Source: Microcoleaceae cyanobacterium UBA9251 | GTDB taxonomy: Bacteria > Cyanobacteriota > Cyanobacteriia > Cyanobacteriales > Microcoleaceae | Reading direction: 5' to 3' | DNA length: 15,700 nucleotides | Assembly: GCA_003542015.1 (NCBI GenBank) | Contig: DPLL01000202.1 | Location: 2,697-18,396 of the forward strand | Notes under the pieces: model-generated | Told to the model about the DNA's origin: nothing | Seen by the model: the letters and a program-made list of their open reading frames with translations, nothing else | Databases searched by the model: none | Translations under genes and position numbers: made by a program | Part shown: piece by piece, positions 1 to 5,633 of the stretch | Numbering within the stretch: position 1 is the stretch's first letter | How the letters are laid out: each line of letters begins with the position of its first letter

Positions 1-1
1 C

Positions 2-21
2 GGCAGTGCCGTGTCCCTACC
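2..21. repeat. Fragment of a dispersed palindromic repeat at the window edge
   Basis: The first bases contain GGCAGTGCC, a 9-nt palindrome, followed by GTGTCCCTACC. The wording resembles the ends of the GTAGGGG/CCCCTAC repeat seen later at 10276-10443, so this may be the tail of a related element cut by the window edge. Nothing in 1-105 looks coding. Assignment rests on similarity of short G/C-rich strings only. Confidence 0.25.
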
Positions 22-96
22 GTACCTTCACTTAACTGAGAAATGCTATATTTGGGATTTCACTCCTTTGAGAACCGTCATACCACATACTCATCC

Positions 97-120
97 GCAA
101 AAAAATTATGGTATTTTTGC
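97..120 (-). terminator. Weak A/T-rich hairpin overlapping the stop of the Uma2-family gene
   Basis: GCAAAAA (97-103) and TTTTTGC (114-120) can pair around a 10-nt loop. The hairpin covers the TAA stop (106-108 on the minus strand). It has little G+C and overlaps the coding end, so it is at best a poor terminator and may be chance. Confidence 0.2.
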
Positions 121-669
121 CATCTTAAATACCTGTGCCGCAGTCAATTCTAATCCATCAAAAAGTGGATCTGTTAATAGCGTATCTCCCATATAAGTCT
201 GCGGTGCTGCATCGGGGTAAAAAACTGTAATGCTTCTAGCCTTGCTATCGACTACCCAAACCCGCAATACCTGAGCATCTAAATAATCTCTCGCTTTAGC
301 AGCTAACTGACCGAAAGTTTGTCCTTGTGAAATAATTTCTATGACTAATTCTGGGACTACAGGACAGGCTTCATCTTGATTCCAATCAGGAGATAAGCGT
401 TCGTAAGAAACATATAAAAGATCAGGTACGGGCACCCAGTCTCGCCCCTTGCGGGTTAATTTTACCGCCCATTCTACACCAATTTCTCCCCGTTCCTCAC
501 CCCAGTTTTCGAGGAGTTTTATTAGGGCTCTGGTGAGGCGAGAATGAAATTTTTTTGGTGACATCTTCGGTACTGTTTGACCATCAATCAGTTCGTAGGT
601 AATATCGCCTTCTCCTTCGGGGAGAGCGAGAAACTCTTCCAGAGTTAGTTGAGTTTTTGTCTGGAGCAT
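106..669 (-). CDS. Uma2-family (DUF820) restriction-endonuclease-like protein
   Basis: A 187-aa protein of the Uma2/DUF820 family, which has a PD-(D/E)xK nuclease-like fold and occurs in many copies in cyanobacterial genomes; the cellular role is not established. Visible family marks are the N-terminal LTLEEFLALPE followed by YELIDG (25-30), then PDLLYVS with Asp83, ELVIEIIS with Glu111, Lys125 in LAAKARDYLDAQ, and VWVVD (137-141). Asp83, Glu111 and Lys125 are the likely active-site triad, so the protein appears intact rather than degenerate. Length is normal for the family. The start at 669 gives the usual N-terminus; no clear Shine-Dalgarno precedes it. It is divergent from pdhB across a 189-bp gap and shows no functional link to its neighbours. 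Family assignment is firm; function is unknown. Confidence 0.85.
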   Translation of the reverse strand: MLQTKTQLTLEEFLALPEGEGDITYELIDGQTVPKMSPKKFHSRLTRALIKLLENWGEERGEIGVEWAVKLTRKGRDWVPVPDLLYVSYERLSPDWNQDEACPVVPELVIEIISQGQTFGQLAAKARDYLDAQVLRVWVVDSKARSITVFYPDAAPQTYMGDTLLTDPLFDGLELTAAQVFKMAKIP

Positions 670-723
670 GGTGTTTTTCTGGGAATAGCACGCAAGTTAG
701 TATTATTTTAGCTTAAATATTCA

Positions 724-752
724 TTGACATAATACAAATGTTATGATAAGTA
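724..752 (+). promoter_or_regulatory. Candidate promoter/operator region upstream of pdhB
   Basis: The gap between the divergent Uma2 gene and pdhB holds a perfect TTGACA at 724-729. No strong -10 box follows at 16-18 bp (TAAGTA at 747-752 is poor). Overlapping it is the dyad CATAA (728-732) N8 TTATG (741-745), which has the shape of a regulator half-site pair. Either could be real; both are short enough to arise by chance. Confidence 0.25.
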
Positions 753-785
753 TTGGCAAAATCTCAAGTCTTAACTGCCAAATGT

Positions 786-793
786 GCGATCGC
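786..793. repeat. HIP1 octamer GCGATCGC (one of many in the window)
   Basis: GCGATCGC is the highly iterated palindrome typical of many cyanobacterial genomes. This intergenic copy is a representative; others lie inside genes, for example near 1688, 5847, 6869, 6971, 7099, 9452, 11184, 12834, 13210, 13305, 13648 and 15230. It supports the cyanobacterial assignment and has no gene-specific meaning here. Confidence 0.9.
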
Positions 794-858
794 ATCCAAA
801 TCCATACCCCCAAAAGGTTAAGATTCTAATCTAACCCTCCTGCAATCATTCACCTCCT

Positions 859-1842
859 ATGGCAGAAACCTTATTGTTCAACGCCCTCCGCGAGGCCCTA
901 GACGAAGAAATGGCCCGCGACTCCACCGTATTCGTACTCGGCGAAGACGTAGGTCAATACGGCGGTTCCTACAAAGTCACGAAGGACCTCTACAACAAGT
1001 ATGGCGACCTCCGCGTTCTAGATACCCCGATCGCCGAAAATAGCTTTACAGGCATGGCAGTCGGCGCAGCAATGACCGGATTACGCCCGATCATCGAAGG
1101 CATGAACATGGGCTTTTTGCTCCTGGCGTTCAACCAAATTTCCAACAACGCTGGAATGCTGCGCTACACCTCCGGTGGCAATTTCAAAATGCCGATGGTA
1201 ATTCGCGGCCCCGGCGGCGTCGGACGCCAACTCGGTGCCGAACACTCCCAGCGGTTAGAAGCCTATTTCCAAGCAGTACCCGGCCTGAAAATAGTCGCCT
1301 GTTCGACTCCTTACAATGCCAAAGGACTTTTAAAATCAGCCATCCGCGATGATAATCCTGTCCTGTTTTTCGAGCACGTTCTCCTTTACAACCTGAAAGA
1401 AAATTTGCCAGAAACAGAATATTTGGTGCCACTGGATAAAGCGGAAATAGTGCGATCGGGCAAAGATGTTACAATTTTGACTTATTCTCGGATGCGGCAT
1501 CATGTCATGCAAGCTGTACCCGCACTGGTAAAAGAGGGTTACGATCCAGAAGTCATCGACCTAATTTCTCTTAAACCCCTCGATATGGAGACAATTGGCG
1601 AATCCATTCGCAAAACTCACAAAGTAATTATTGTTGAGGAGTGCATGAAAACAGGAGGTATCGGTGCGGAATTAATTGCCTCAATTAGCGATCGCTTTTT
1701 TGATGAACTCGATGCACCGGTTTTGCGGCTGTCTTCGCAAGATATTCCCACACCATACAACGGCAATTTAGAAAGACTGACAATTGTACAGCCAGCTCAA
1801 ATTATCGAGGCTGTGGAAAAAATGGTAGCTGGGGGAGTATAA
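859..1842 (+). CDS. pdhB: Pyruvate dehydrogenase E1 component, beta subunit
   Basis: 327 aa, full length for the bacterial/plastid type. With the E1-alpha subunit (not in this window) it forms the thiamine-diphosphate enzyme that decarboxylates pyruvate and acetylates the lipoyl group of E2, feeding acetyl-CoA to fatty-acid synthesis and the TCA reactions. Recognisable points are the N-terminal LFNALREALDEEMARD, the LGEDVGQYGGSYKVT segment (27-41), DTPIAE with the conserved ThDP-activating Glu60, GMAVGAAMTG, and GAEHSQ with His129. The C-terminal transketolase half contains VIVEECMKTGGIG and the RLSSQDIPTPYNGNLE region. ATG at 859 gives the family N-terminus; no Shine-Dalgarno precedes it. 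The coding strand is G+C-richer in its 5' part than the flanks. secD follows after a repeat-filled 294-bp gap, so joint transcription is uncertain. Confidence 0.95.
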   Translation: MAETLLFNALREALDEEMARDSTVFVLGEDVGQYGGSYKVTKDLYNKYGDLRVLDTPIAENSFTGMAVGAAMTGLRPIIEGMNMGFLLLAFNQISNNAGMLRYTSGGNFKMPMVIRGPGGVGRQLGAEHSQRLEAYFQAVPGLKIVACSTPYNAKGLLKSAIRDDNPVLFFEHVLLYNLKENLPETEYLVPLDKAEIVRSGKDVTILTYSRMRHHVMQAVPALVKEGYDPEVIDLISLKPLDMETIGESIRKTHKVIIVEECMKTGGIGAELIASISDRFFDELDAPVLRLSSQDIPTPYNGNLERLTIVQPAQIIEAVEKMVAGGV

Positions 1843-1846
1843 ATAG

Positions 1847-2130
1847 GTATTGGTTATTTGTTATTGGTTATTTGTTATTGGTTGGTTATTGTTGTTGGTT
1901 ATTTGTGGTTGGTTATTGAATAACTAATAAATCAAGAATCAGGACTGACCAATGACAAATGACCAATTACGAATTACGAATTACGAATTCCCCATTCCCA
2001 ATTCCCCATTCCCAATTCCCCATTCCCAATTCCCCATTCCCAATAACCAATGACCAATAACCAATGACCAATGACCAATAACTAATGACCAATAACTAAT
2101 AACCAATAACCAATAACCAATGACTAATAA
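1847..2130. repeat. Composite heptanucleotide tandem-repeat array filling the pdhB-secD gap
   Basis: Almost the whole gap is built of 7-bp units. 1847-1881 is GTATTGG then alternating TTATTTG/TTATTGG, fading out to about 1918. 1949-1962 is CCAATGA CAAATGA. 1965-1985 is three AATTACG. 1986-2041 alternates AATTCCC and CATTCCC (eight units). 2040-2130 is thirteen uninterrupted units of pattern C(C/T)AAT(A/G)A. The right arm is the reverse complement of the left (CCAATAA versus TTATTGG), so the region can fold into a long imperfect hairpin. Such heptads resemble the short tandemly repeated repetitive (STRR) sequences known from filamentous cyanobacteria. The array ends 6 nt before the secD start codon, and no Shine-Dalgarno is present. 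No gene is seen here. Confidence 0.9.
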
Positions 2131-2136
2131 TTAAGT

Positions 2137-3528
2137 ATGCAAAAACAGCAATCGACATTAGCCCTAATTTTCGTTTTAATCATAGCCGCTATTACAGTAA
2201 TAGTAACAATTCCCACAAGGCTAGGATTAGACTTACAAGGAGGGTCACAACTCACAATTCAGGTAAAAACTACCCCCACAATTCCCAAAATTGACCCGGG
2301 AATGTTAGAAGCAGTGCGGCGCATCGTCGAAAACCGGGTTAACGGTTTGGGCGTTTCCGAAGCATTAGTCCAAACAGTAGGAGAAGACCAAATTCTCGTG
2401 CAATTACCGGGAGTAAATGACCCGCAGCAAGCAGAACGAGTTTTGGGCGGCACCGCCAAGCTAGACTTTCGAGAACAATTGCCGGGAACTGAAGCGCAAT
2501 TAGCCATAGAAAGACAGTTGCAGCAGGAATTGCTGGCCAAACAAGCAGAATTGAAAATTAGCCCGAATGAGGCAGCATTTAAAGAAAATCAGGCTGCTTT
2601 GAAAAGAAGCAATGAGGCGATCGGCAAACTCTACAAAAGCACCGGACTAGGCGGCGAAAACCTCAAAGACGCTCAAGCTCAACCCACTGGTAATGAATGG
2701 AATGTCGCTCTCCGTTTCGACACCAAAGGAGGCGAACTATTTGCCCAACTTACTAAAAATTTAGCAGGAACGGGACGAACTCTCGGCATTTTTCTAGACG
2801 AAAGAATGATTAGTTCTCCTGTAGTTGGTGTGGAATTTGCTCAGACAGGAATTACTGGCGGTAATGCTGTAATTCAAGGCCGCTTTACAACGCAAGAAGC
2901 TAACGATTTAGCCGTGCAATTGCGTGGTGGTGCTTTGCCGGTGCCGGTAGAAATTATTGAAAACAGAACTATCGGCGCTAGTTTGGGTAGAGACAGCATT
3001 CAAAGCAGTATCACCGCAGGGATCGGCGGTTTAGTTTTAGTCTTGATTTTCATGATTGCCTATTACAGACTACCGGGCGTAATTGCAGATATTGCTCTGT
3101 TAATTTATGCTTTGCTAACTTGGGCTGCTTTCGTGCTGTTGGGAGTAACTTTAACCCTGCCGGGAATTGCTGGTTTTGTGCTCAGCATCGGCATGGCTGT
3201 TGATGCGAACGTGCTGATTTTTGAGCGCACGCGGGAAGAATTGCGGGCGGGAAAAACCCTTTATCGATCGGTCGAATCGGGTTTTTACCGAGCTTTTTCT
3301 AGCATTTTAGACGGCAACGTCACAACGGTTATTGCTTGTGCTGCGCTCTTCTGGCTGGGTGCTGGTTTAGTTAAAGGGTTTGCTGTAACCCTGGCCTTGG
3401 GCGTGGCAGTGAGTATGTTTACTGCTCTTACTTGCAGCCGCACTCTGCTGTTCGTAGTGTTGAGTTTTCCAGCGTTGCGGAAACCGCAGTTGTTCTGTCC
3501 TAATTTGTCGAAAACTGCTAATAGTTAA
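2137..3528 (+). CDS. secD: Protein translocase subunit SecD
   Basis: 463 aa, shorter than the E. coli protein, as expected for cyanobacterial SecD. With SecF it forms a proton-driven RND-type membrane complex that assists SecYEG-SecA export. TM1 spans about 8-25, followed at once by the SecD signature LGLDLQGG (29-36). The periplasmic/lumenal P1 region runs from about 37 to 285 and includes VENRVNGLGVSEALVQ, the PGVNDPQQAERVLGGTAKL segment and LAVQLRGGALPVP. The C-terminal five helices include GMAVDANVLIFERTREE (352-368), with Asp356 as the likely proton-pathway residue, and SSILDGNVTT. The tail after TM6 (about 446-463) is short and variable. ATG at 2137 gives a normal signal-anchor N-terminus, but the leader is heptad repeat with no ribosome-binding site. 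secF follows after 161 bp, again filled with repeats. Confidence 0.95.
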   Translation: MQKQQSTLALIFVLIIAAITVIVTIPTRLGLDLQGGSQLTIQVKTTPTIPKIDPGMLEAVRRIVENRVNGLGVSEALVQTVGEDQILVQLPGVNDPQQAERVLGGTAKLDFREQLPGTEAQLAIERQLQQELLAKQAELKISPNEAAFKENQAALKRSNEAIGKLYKSTGLGGENLKDAQAQPTGNEWNVALRFDTKGGELFAQLTKNLAGTGRTLGIFLDERMISSPVVGVEFAQTGITGGNAVIQGRFTTQEANDLAVQLRGGALPVPVEIIENRTIGASLGRDSIQSSITAGIGGLVLVLIFMIAYYRLPGVIADIALLIYALLTWAAFVLLGVTLTLPGIAGFVLSIGMAVDANVLIFERTREELRAGKTLYRSVESGFYRAFSSILDGNVTTVIACAALFWLGAGLVKGFAVTLALGVAVSMFTALTCSRTLLFVVLSFPALRKPQLFCPNLSKTANS

Positions 3529-3679
3529 TGGGTAATTGGTAATGGGTAATGGGTCATCGGTAATAGACGCATAAACTCTATTTGTAGGGTGCACAGTACG
3601 CACCTTACCGCTACTACCAATGCCCAATGCCCAATGCCCAATGCCCAATGCCCAATGCCCAATGCCCAATGCCCAATTC
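3529..3679. repeat. Heptanucleotide arrays flanking a hairpin between secD and secF
   Basis: Immediately after the secD stop come five units of TGGGTAA type (3529-3563: TGGGTAA, TTGGTAA, TGGGTAA, TGGGTCA, TCGGTAA). After a unique segment with a hairpin, eight exact CCAATGC units run from 3617 to 3672, plus a degenerate CCAATTC (3673-3679). The secF ATG lies 10 nt beyond. The units differ in sequence from those before secD, but the 7-bp period and the partly complementary left/right arrangement are the same. No coding potential is credible: reading frames through the perfect heptads give simple peptide repeats. Confidence 0.9.
3584..3608. repeat. 9-bp stem-loop in the secD-secF gap
   Basis: GTAGGGTGC (3584-3592) pairs with GCACCTTAC (3600-3608) around the loop ACAGTAC; eight pairs are Watson-Crick and one is G-U in RNA. 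The wording matches short palindromic elements often dispersed in cyanobacterial intergenic DNA. There is no T-run after it, so it is not a canonical terminator and would not obviously prevent secD-secF co-transcription. Confidence 0.65.
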
Positions 3680-3689
3680 CCATTAATTT

Positions 3690-4658
3690 ATGAAATTCAG
3701 TGTGATCAAACAGCGATCGATCTGGTGGAGCCTTTCCGCTGCTATCATCCTCGCAGGTATAGCGTCGATGGCGATTTCTTGGACAAGTCCCAACATCCGC
3801 GCACCGCTGCGGCCAAGTTTGGACTTTATCGGCGGCACTAGGCTGCAATTTGAGCTCGACTGCACGAAACCGGAAAATTGTAAACCCATCGATCTTGCTG
3901 CTGTCCGCGAAGTGCTGGACACCCAAGGTTTGGCTGGCAGCAGCATTCAAGTTATCGGCAAAGAACAGCGGGGTTTATCGCTACGAACGAAAACTTTGGA
4001 TGTGGAAAAGCGGACTAAGTTGCAAACAGCTTTGAGCGATAAAATAGGCGCTTTTGCTCCTAAATCTACTCAAATTGATACGGTAGGGCCTACCCTCGGT
4101 AAACAATTATTTACTTCGGGATTGTTGGCTATATTGCTTTCCTTTGCTGGCATTACTGTCTATCTGACATTCCGATTTCAGTTAGATTATGCGTTTTTTG
4201 CTTTTGTTGCTCTGTTTCACGACGTGTTTATTACTGTTGGTATTTTCTCCTTTTTGGGTTTAGTTCTAGGGGTGGAAGTTGACAGTTTATTTGTGGTTGC
4301 TCTCTTGACAATTATCGGATTTTCTGTTAACGATACAGTGGTAATTTACGATCGCGTGCGCGAAGTAATTAAGCTAAATCCGGGTATGTCGATCGACCAA
4401 GTTGTTGATGATGCTGTGATGCAGACCCTCGGAAGGTCAATTAACACGACGATGACTACGTTGCTGACACTGTTTTCCATCTTTTTGTTTGGTGGCGAAA
4501 CACTCAAATACTTTGCTTTAGCTTTGATCGTCGGTTTTATTGCTGGTGCGTATTCGAGTATTTTCATTGCTAGTACGCTGCTAGCTTGGTGGCGCAGTCG
4601 CACGGGCCACTCTATCCCCGTTCCTGTAGAAGCAATGAACCCCTCAGATGAGGTTTAG
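3690..4658 (+). CDS. secF: Protein translocase subunit SecF
   Basis: 322 aa, full length. Partner of SecD in the auxiliary translocase complex of the plasma and/or thylakoid membrane. TM1 is at about 12-30, followed by the SecF signature SLDFIGGT (43-50). The short lumenal domain contains the ELDCTKPENCKPIDL stretch, which has two cysteines six residues apart. GPTLGKQL (133-140) leads into TM2. The family hallmark GFSVNDTVVIYDRVRE is at 210-225 and SINTTMTTLLTLFSIFLFGG is at 240-259, followed by the last two helices and a short cytoplasmic tail. ATG at 3690 is chosen because it gives a complete TM1; it is preceded only by repeat DNA and lacks a Shine-Dalgarno. In many bacteria secD and secF abut or are fused; here a 161-bp repeat array separates them. 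Confidence 0.95.
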   Translation: MKFSVIKQRSIWWSLSAAIILAGIASMAISWTSPNIRAPLRPSLDFIGGTRLQFELDCTKPENCKPIDLAAVREVLDTQGLAGSSIQVIGKEQRGLSLRTKTLDVEKRTKLQTALSDKIGAFAPKSTQIDTVGPTLGKQLFTSGLLAILLSFAGITVYLTFRFQLDYAFFAFVALFHDVFITVGIFSFLGLVLGVEVDSLFVVALLTIIGFSVNDTVVIYDRVREVIKLNPGMSIDQVVDDAVMQTLGRSINTTMTTLLTLFSIFLFGGETLKYFALALIVGFIAGAYSSIFIASTLLAWWRSRTGHSIPVPVEAMNPSDEV

Positions 4659-4691
4659 TTATAGCAGTCGCCAAGGTGGTTAGGGTACTTC

Positions 4692-4741
4692 TGGTCACTG
4701 AGCGTAGTCGAAGTGGACATTTCGACTACGCTCAATGACCA
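4692..4741. repeat. Near-perfect 21-bp-arm hairpin (REP-like) downstream of secF
   Basis: Left arm 4692-4712 and right arm 4721-4741 are complementary over 21 positions with a single mismatch, separated by an 8-nt loop (GTGGACAT). The core is TTCGACTACGCTCA (4721-4734) and its complement in the left arm. It begins 34 nt after the secF stop, so it could end or stabilise the secF transcript, but there is no following T-run. A second copy of the core lies at 4857-4870. Confidence 0.85.
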
Positions 4742-4766
4742 AAGCATCTTGTCGGTTGCTATAACT

Positions 4767-4845
4767 GTTAACAGTTGACGGTTAACAGTTGACGGTTAAC
4801 AGTTGACTGTTGACGGTTGACTGACTAATAACCAATAACCAATAA
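4767..4845. repeat. Third heptanucleotide array, upstream of the small membrane-protein gene
   Basis: Eight units of GTT(A/G)AC(A/G/T) run from 4767 to 4822 (GTTAACA and GTTGACG alternating, then GTTGACT, GTTGACG, GTTGACT). They are followed by CTAATAA (4825-4831) and two CCAATAA (4832-4845), the same unit family as in front of secD. Units are contiguous and in phase except for a 2-nt join (GA) at 4823-4824. No gene is seen. Confidence 0.85.
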
Positions 4846-4873
4846 CCCTTCGACCCTTCGACTACGCTCAGGG
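4846..4873. repeat. Second copy of the TTCGACTACGCTCA palindrome-forming repeat
   Basis: CCCTTCGA occurs twice in a row (4846-4853 and 4854-4861). The second copy starts the 20-mer 4854-4873, which begins CCCTTCGACTACG and ends CTCAGGG; its ends (CCCT and AGGG) are complementary. The 14-nt core is identical to that in the right arm of the 4692-4741 hairpin. It lies 15 nt before the start of the next gene. Confidence 0.75.
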
Positions 4874-4888
4874 TACCGCAAATAATCA

Positions 4889-5269
4889 ATGACTAATGAC
4901 AGCGATCGGAATTTTCAAATCGAAGTGCAAAGGCTCCACAAATTAACAGTATACGGCCGCTGGTTAACTGTCATATTTTTGTGGATTAGCATCGGTTCTT
5001 TCAGCATTTGGGGTTTGCGCGATGAAATTGCTTTGTGGATAGAAAACTTTACTTGGGCCGCAGTGCGTTACGGTTTATCTTTTCACCTGTGGCCGACTCT
5101 CGGTTTGGGTTTGTGTCTGGGAATGACTTTAGGAGTGTTAACTTGGCAAAGTCGTAATATTGTGCGAGGATTACCACTGCGGGAAAAACAGGGTTTGGAA
5201 CAACAAGTGCGCCGGATTCGCCAACAGGGGCCGAGTCATCCTTTGTGGAAGTGGGTTTGCCGATTTTGA
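4889..5269 (+). CDS. Small membrane protein of unknown function
   Basis: I do not recognise this family. The product is 126 aa. A short charged N-terminus (1-20) leads to a hydrophobic helix at about 23-43 (rich in W, I, F) and a second at about 68-88 (LWPTLGLGLCLGMTLGVLTW). The tail 89-126 is basic and glutamine-rich (GLEQQVRRIRQQ), suggesting two membrane spans with a positively charged cytoplasmic C-terminus. ATG at 4889 is preceded by repeats and has no obvious ribosome-binding site. Its codon pattern and uninterrupted helices look genuine. It follows secF by 230 bp in the same direction; whether it acts with the translocase is unknown. Confidence 0.7.
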   Translation: MTNDSDRNFQIEVQRLHKLTVYGRWLTVIFLWISIGSFSIWGLRDEIALWIENFTWAAVRYGLSFHLWPTLGLGLCLGMTLGVLTWQSRNIVRGLPLREKQGLEQQVRRIRQQGPSHPLWKWVCRF

Positions 5270-5633
5270 ATCAGGATTAATCAACAGAAATTACGCACTC
5301 CTTACCAAAGAAACCTGGTTTTTGATGATGATTATTAACAGCCGATCGAGTATTGGATAATTCAAGCAAAACCAGCAACTCGGAATTGCTATAAAATGTC
5401 AATTGTCAGTCCGATGCTGAGCGCGCTGGTTTTAAAAGGTAGCCTATTCTATTACATACTACCAAGGTCTACCGCTATATTCACGGAGTTTACAAGAATT
5501 CGTTTACTATACGAAAGCAGTCCGAATACTTTTAAGAAGATGCTAGCGGTTCCCGCGATAAACTTAAAGGTGAGCGGGATTATACTTTACATCAACAGCC
5601 TTGAGCGAACCGGAGTTCAACCGCACAGCCAAC
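5270..5633. other. Intergenic region before the photosensory block
   Basis: 364 bp with no convincing gene. The palindrome AAACCTGGTTT (5311-5321) looks like a worn copy of the AGAAACC/GGTTTCT-type repeats of these genomes. CCCGC (5552-5556) and GCGGG (5574-5578) form a small dyad with a 17-nt loop. TATACT at 5581-5586 could be a -10 element for the downstream regulator gene, but no -35 match stands at 16-18 bp. The reading frame at 5396-5641 lacks any recognisable domain, overlaps the regulator start, and is taken as spurious. The promoter of the block probably lies here but cannot be fixed by eye. Confidence 0.5.

Noticed and set aside
11..196. Plus-strand frame of 61 aa opposite the end of the Uma2 gene
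   Set aside because: No domain, overlaps the well-supported minus-strand gene and its downstream sequence.
1965..2130. Possible CRISPR array (regular repeats)
   Set aside because: Units are contiguous heptads without unique spacers, and no cas genes are nearby.
3620..3841. Frames on both strands through the CCAATGC array with peptides of repeated MPNAQCP or GHWALGI type
   Set aside because: The periodic peptide is a direct product of the 7-bp repeat read in frame; the rest overlaps secF out of frame.
4692..4741. Rho-independent terminator of secF
   Set aside because: Strong stem but no T-run on either side; the same core recurs elsewhere, favouring a dispersed repeat.
5601..5633. TTG start for the regulator
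   Set aside because: Adds 11 residues with no receiver homology; ATG 5634 directly precedes the first beta strand of REC1.
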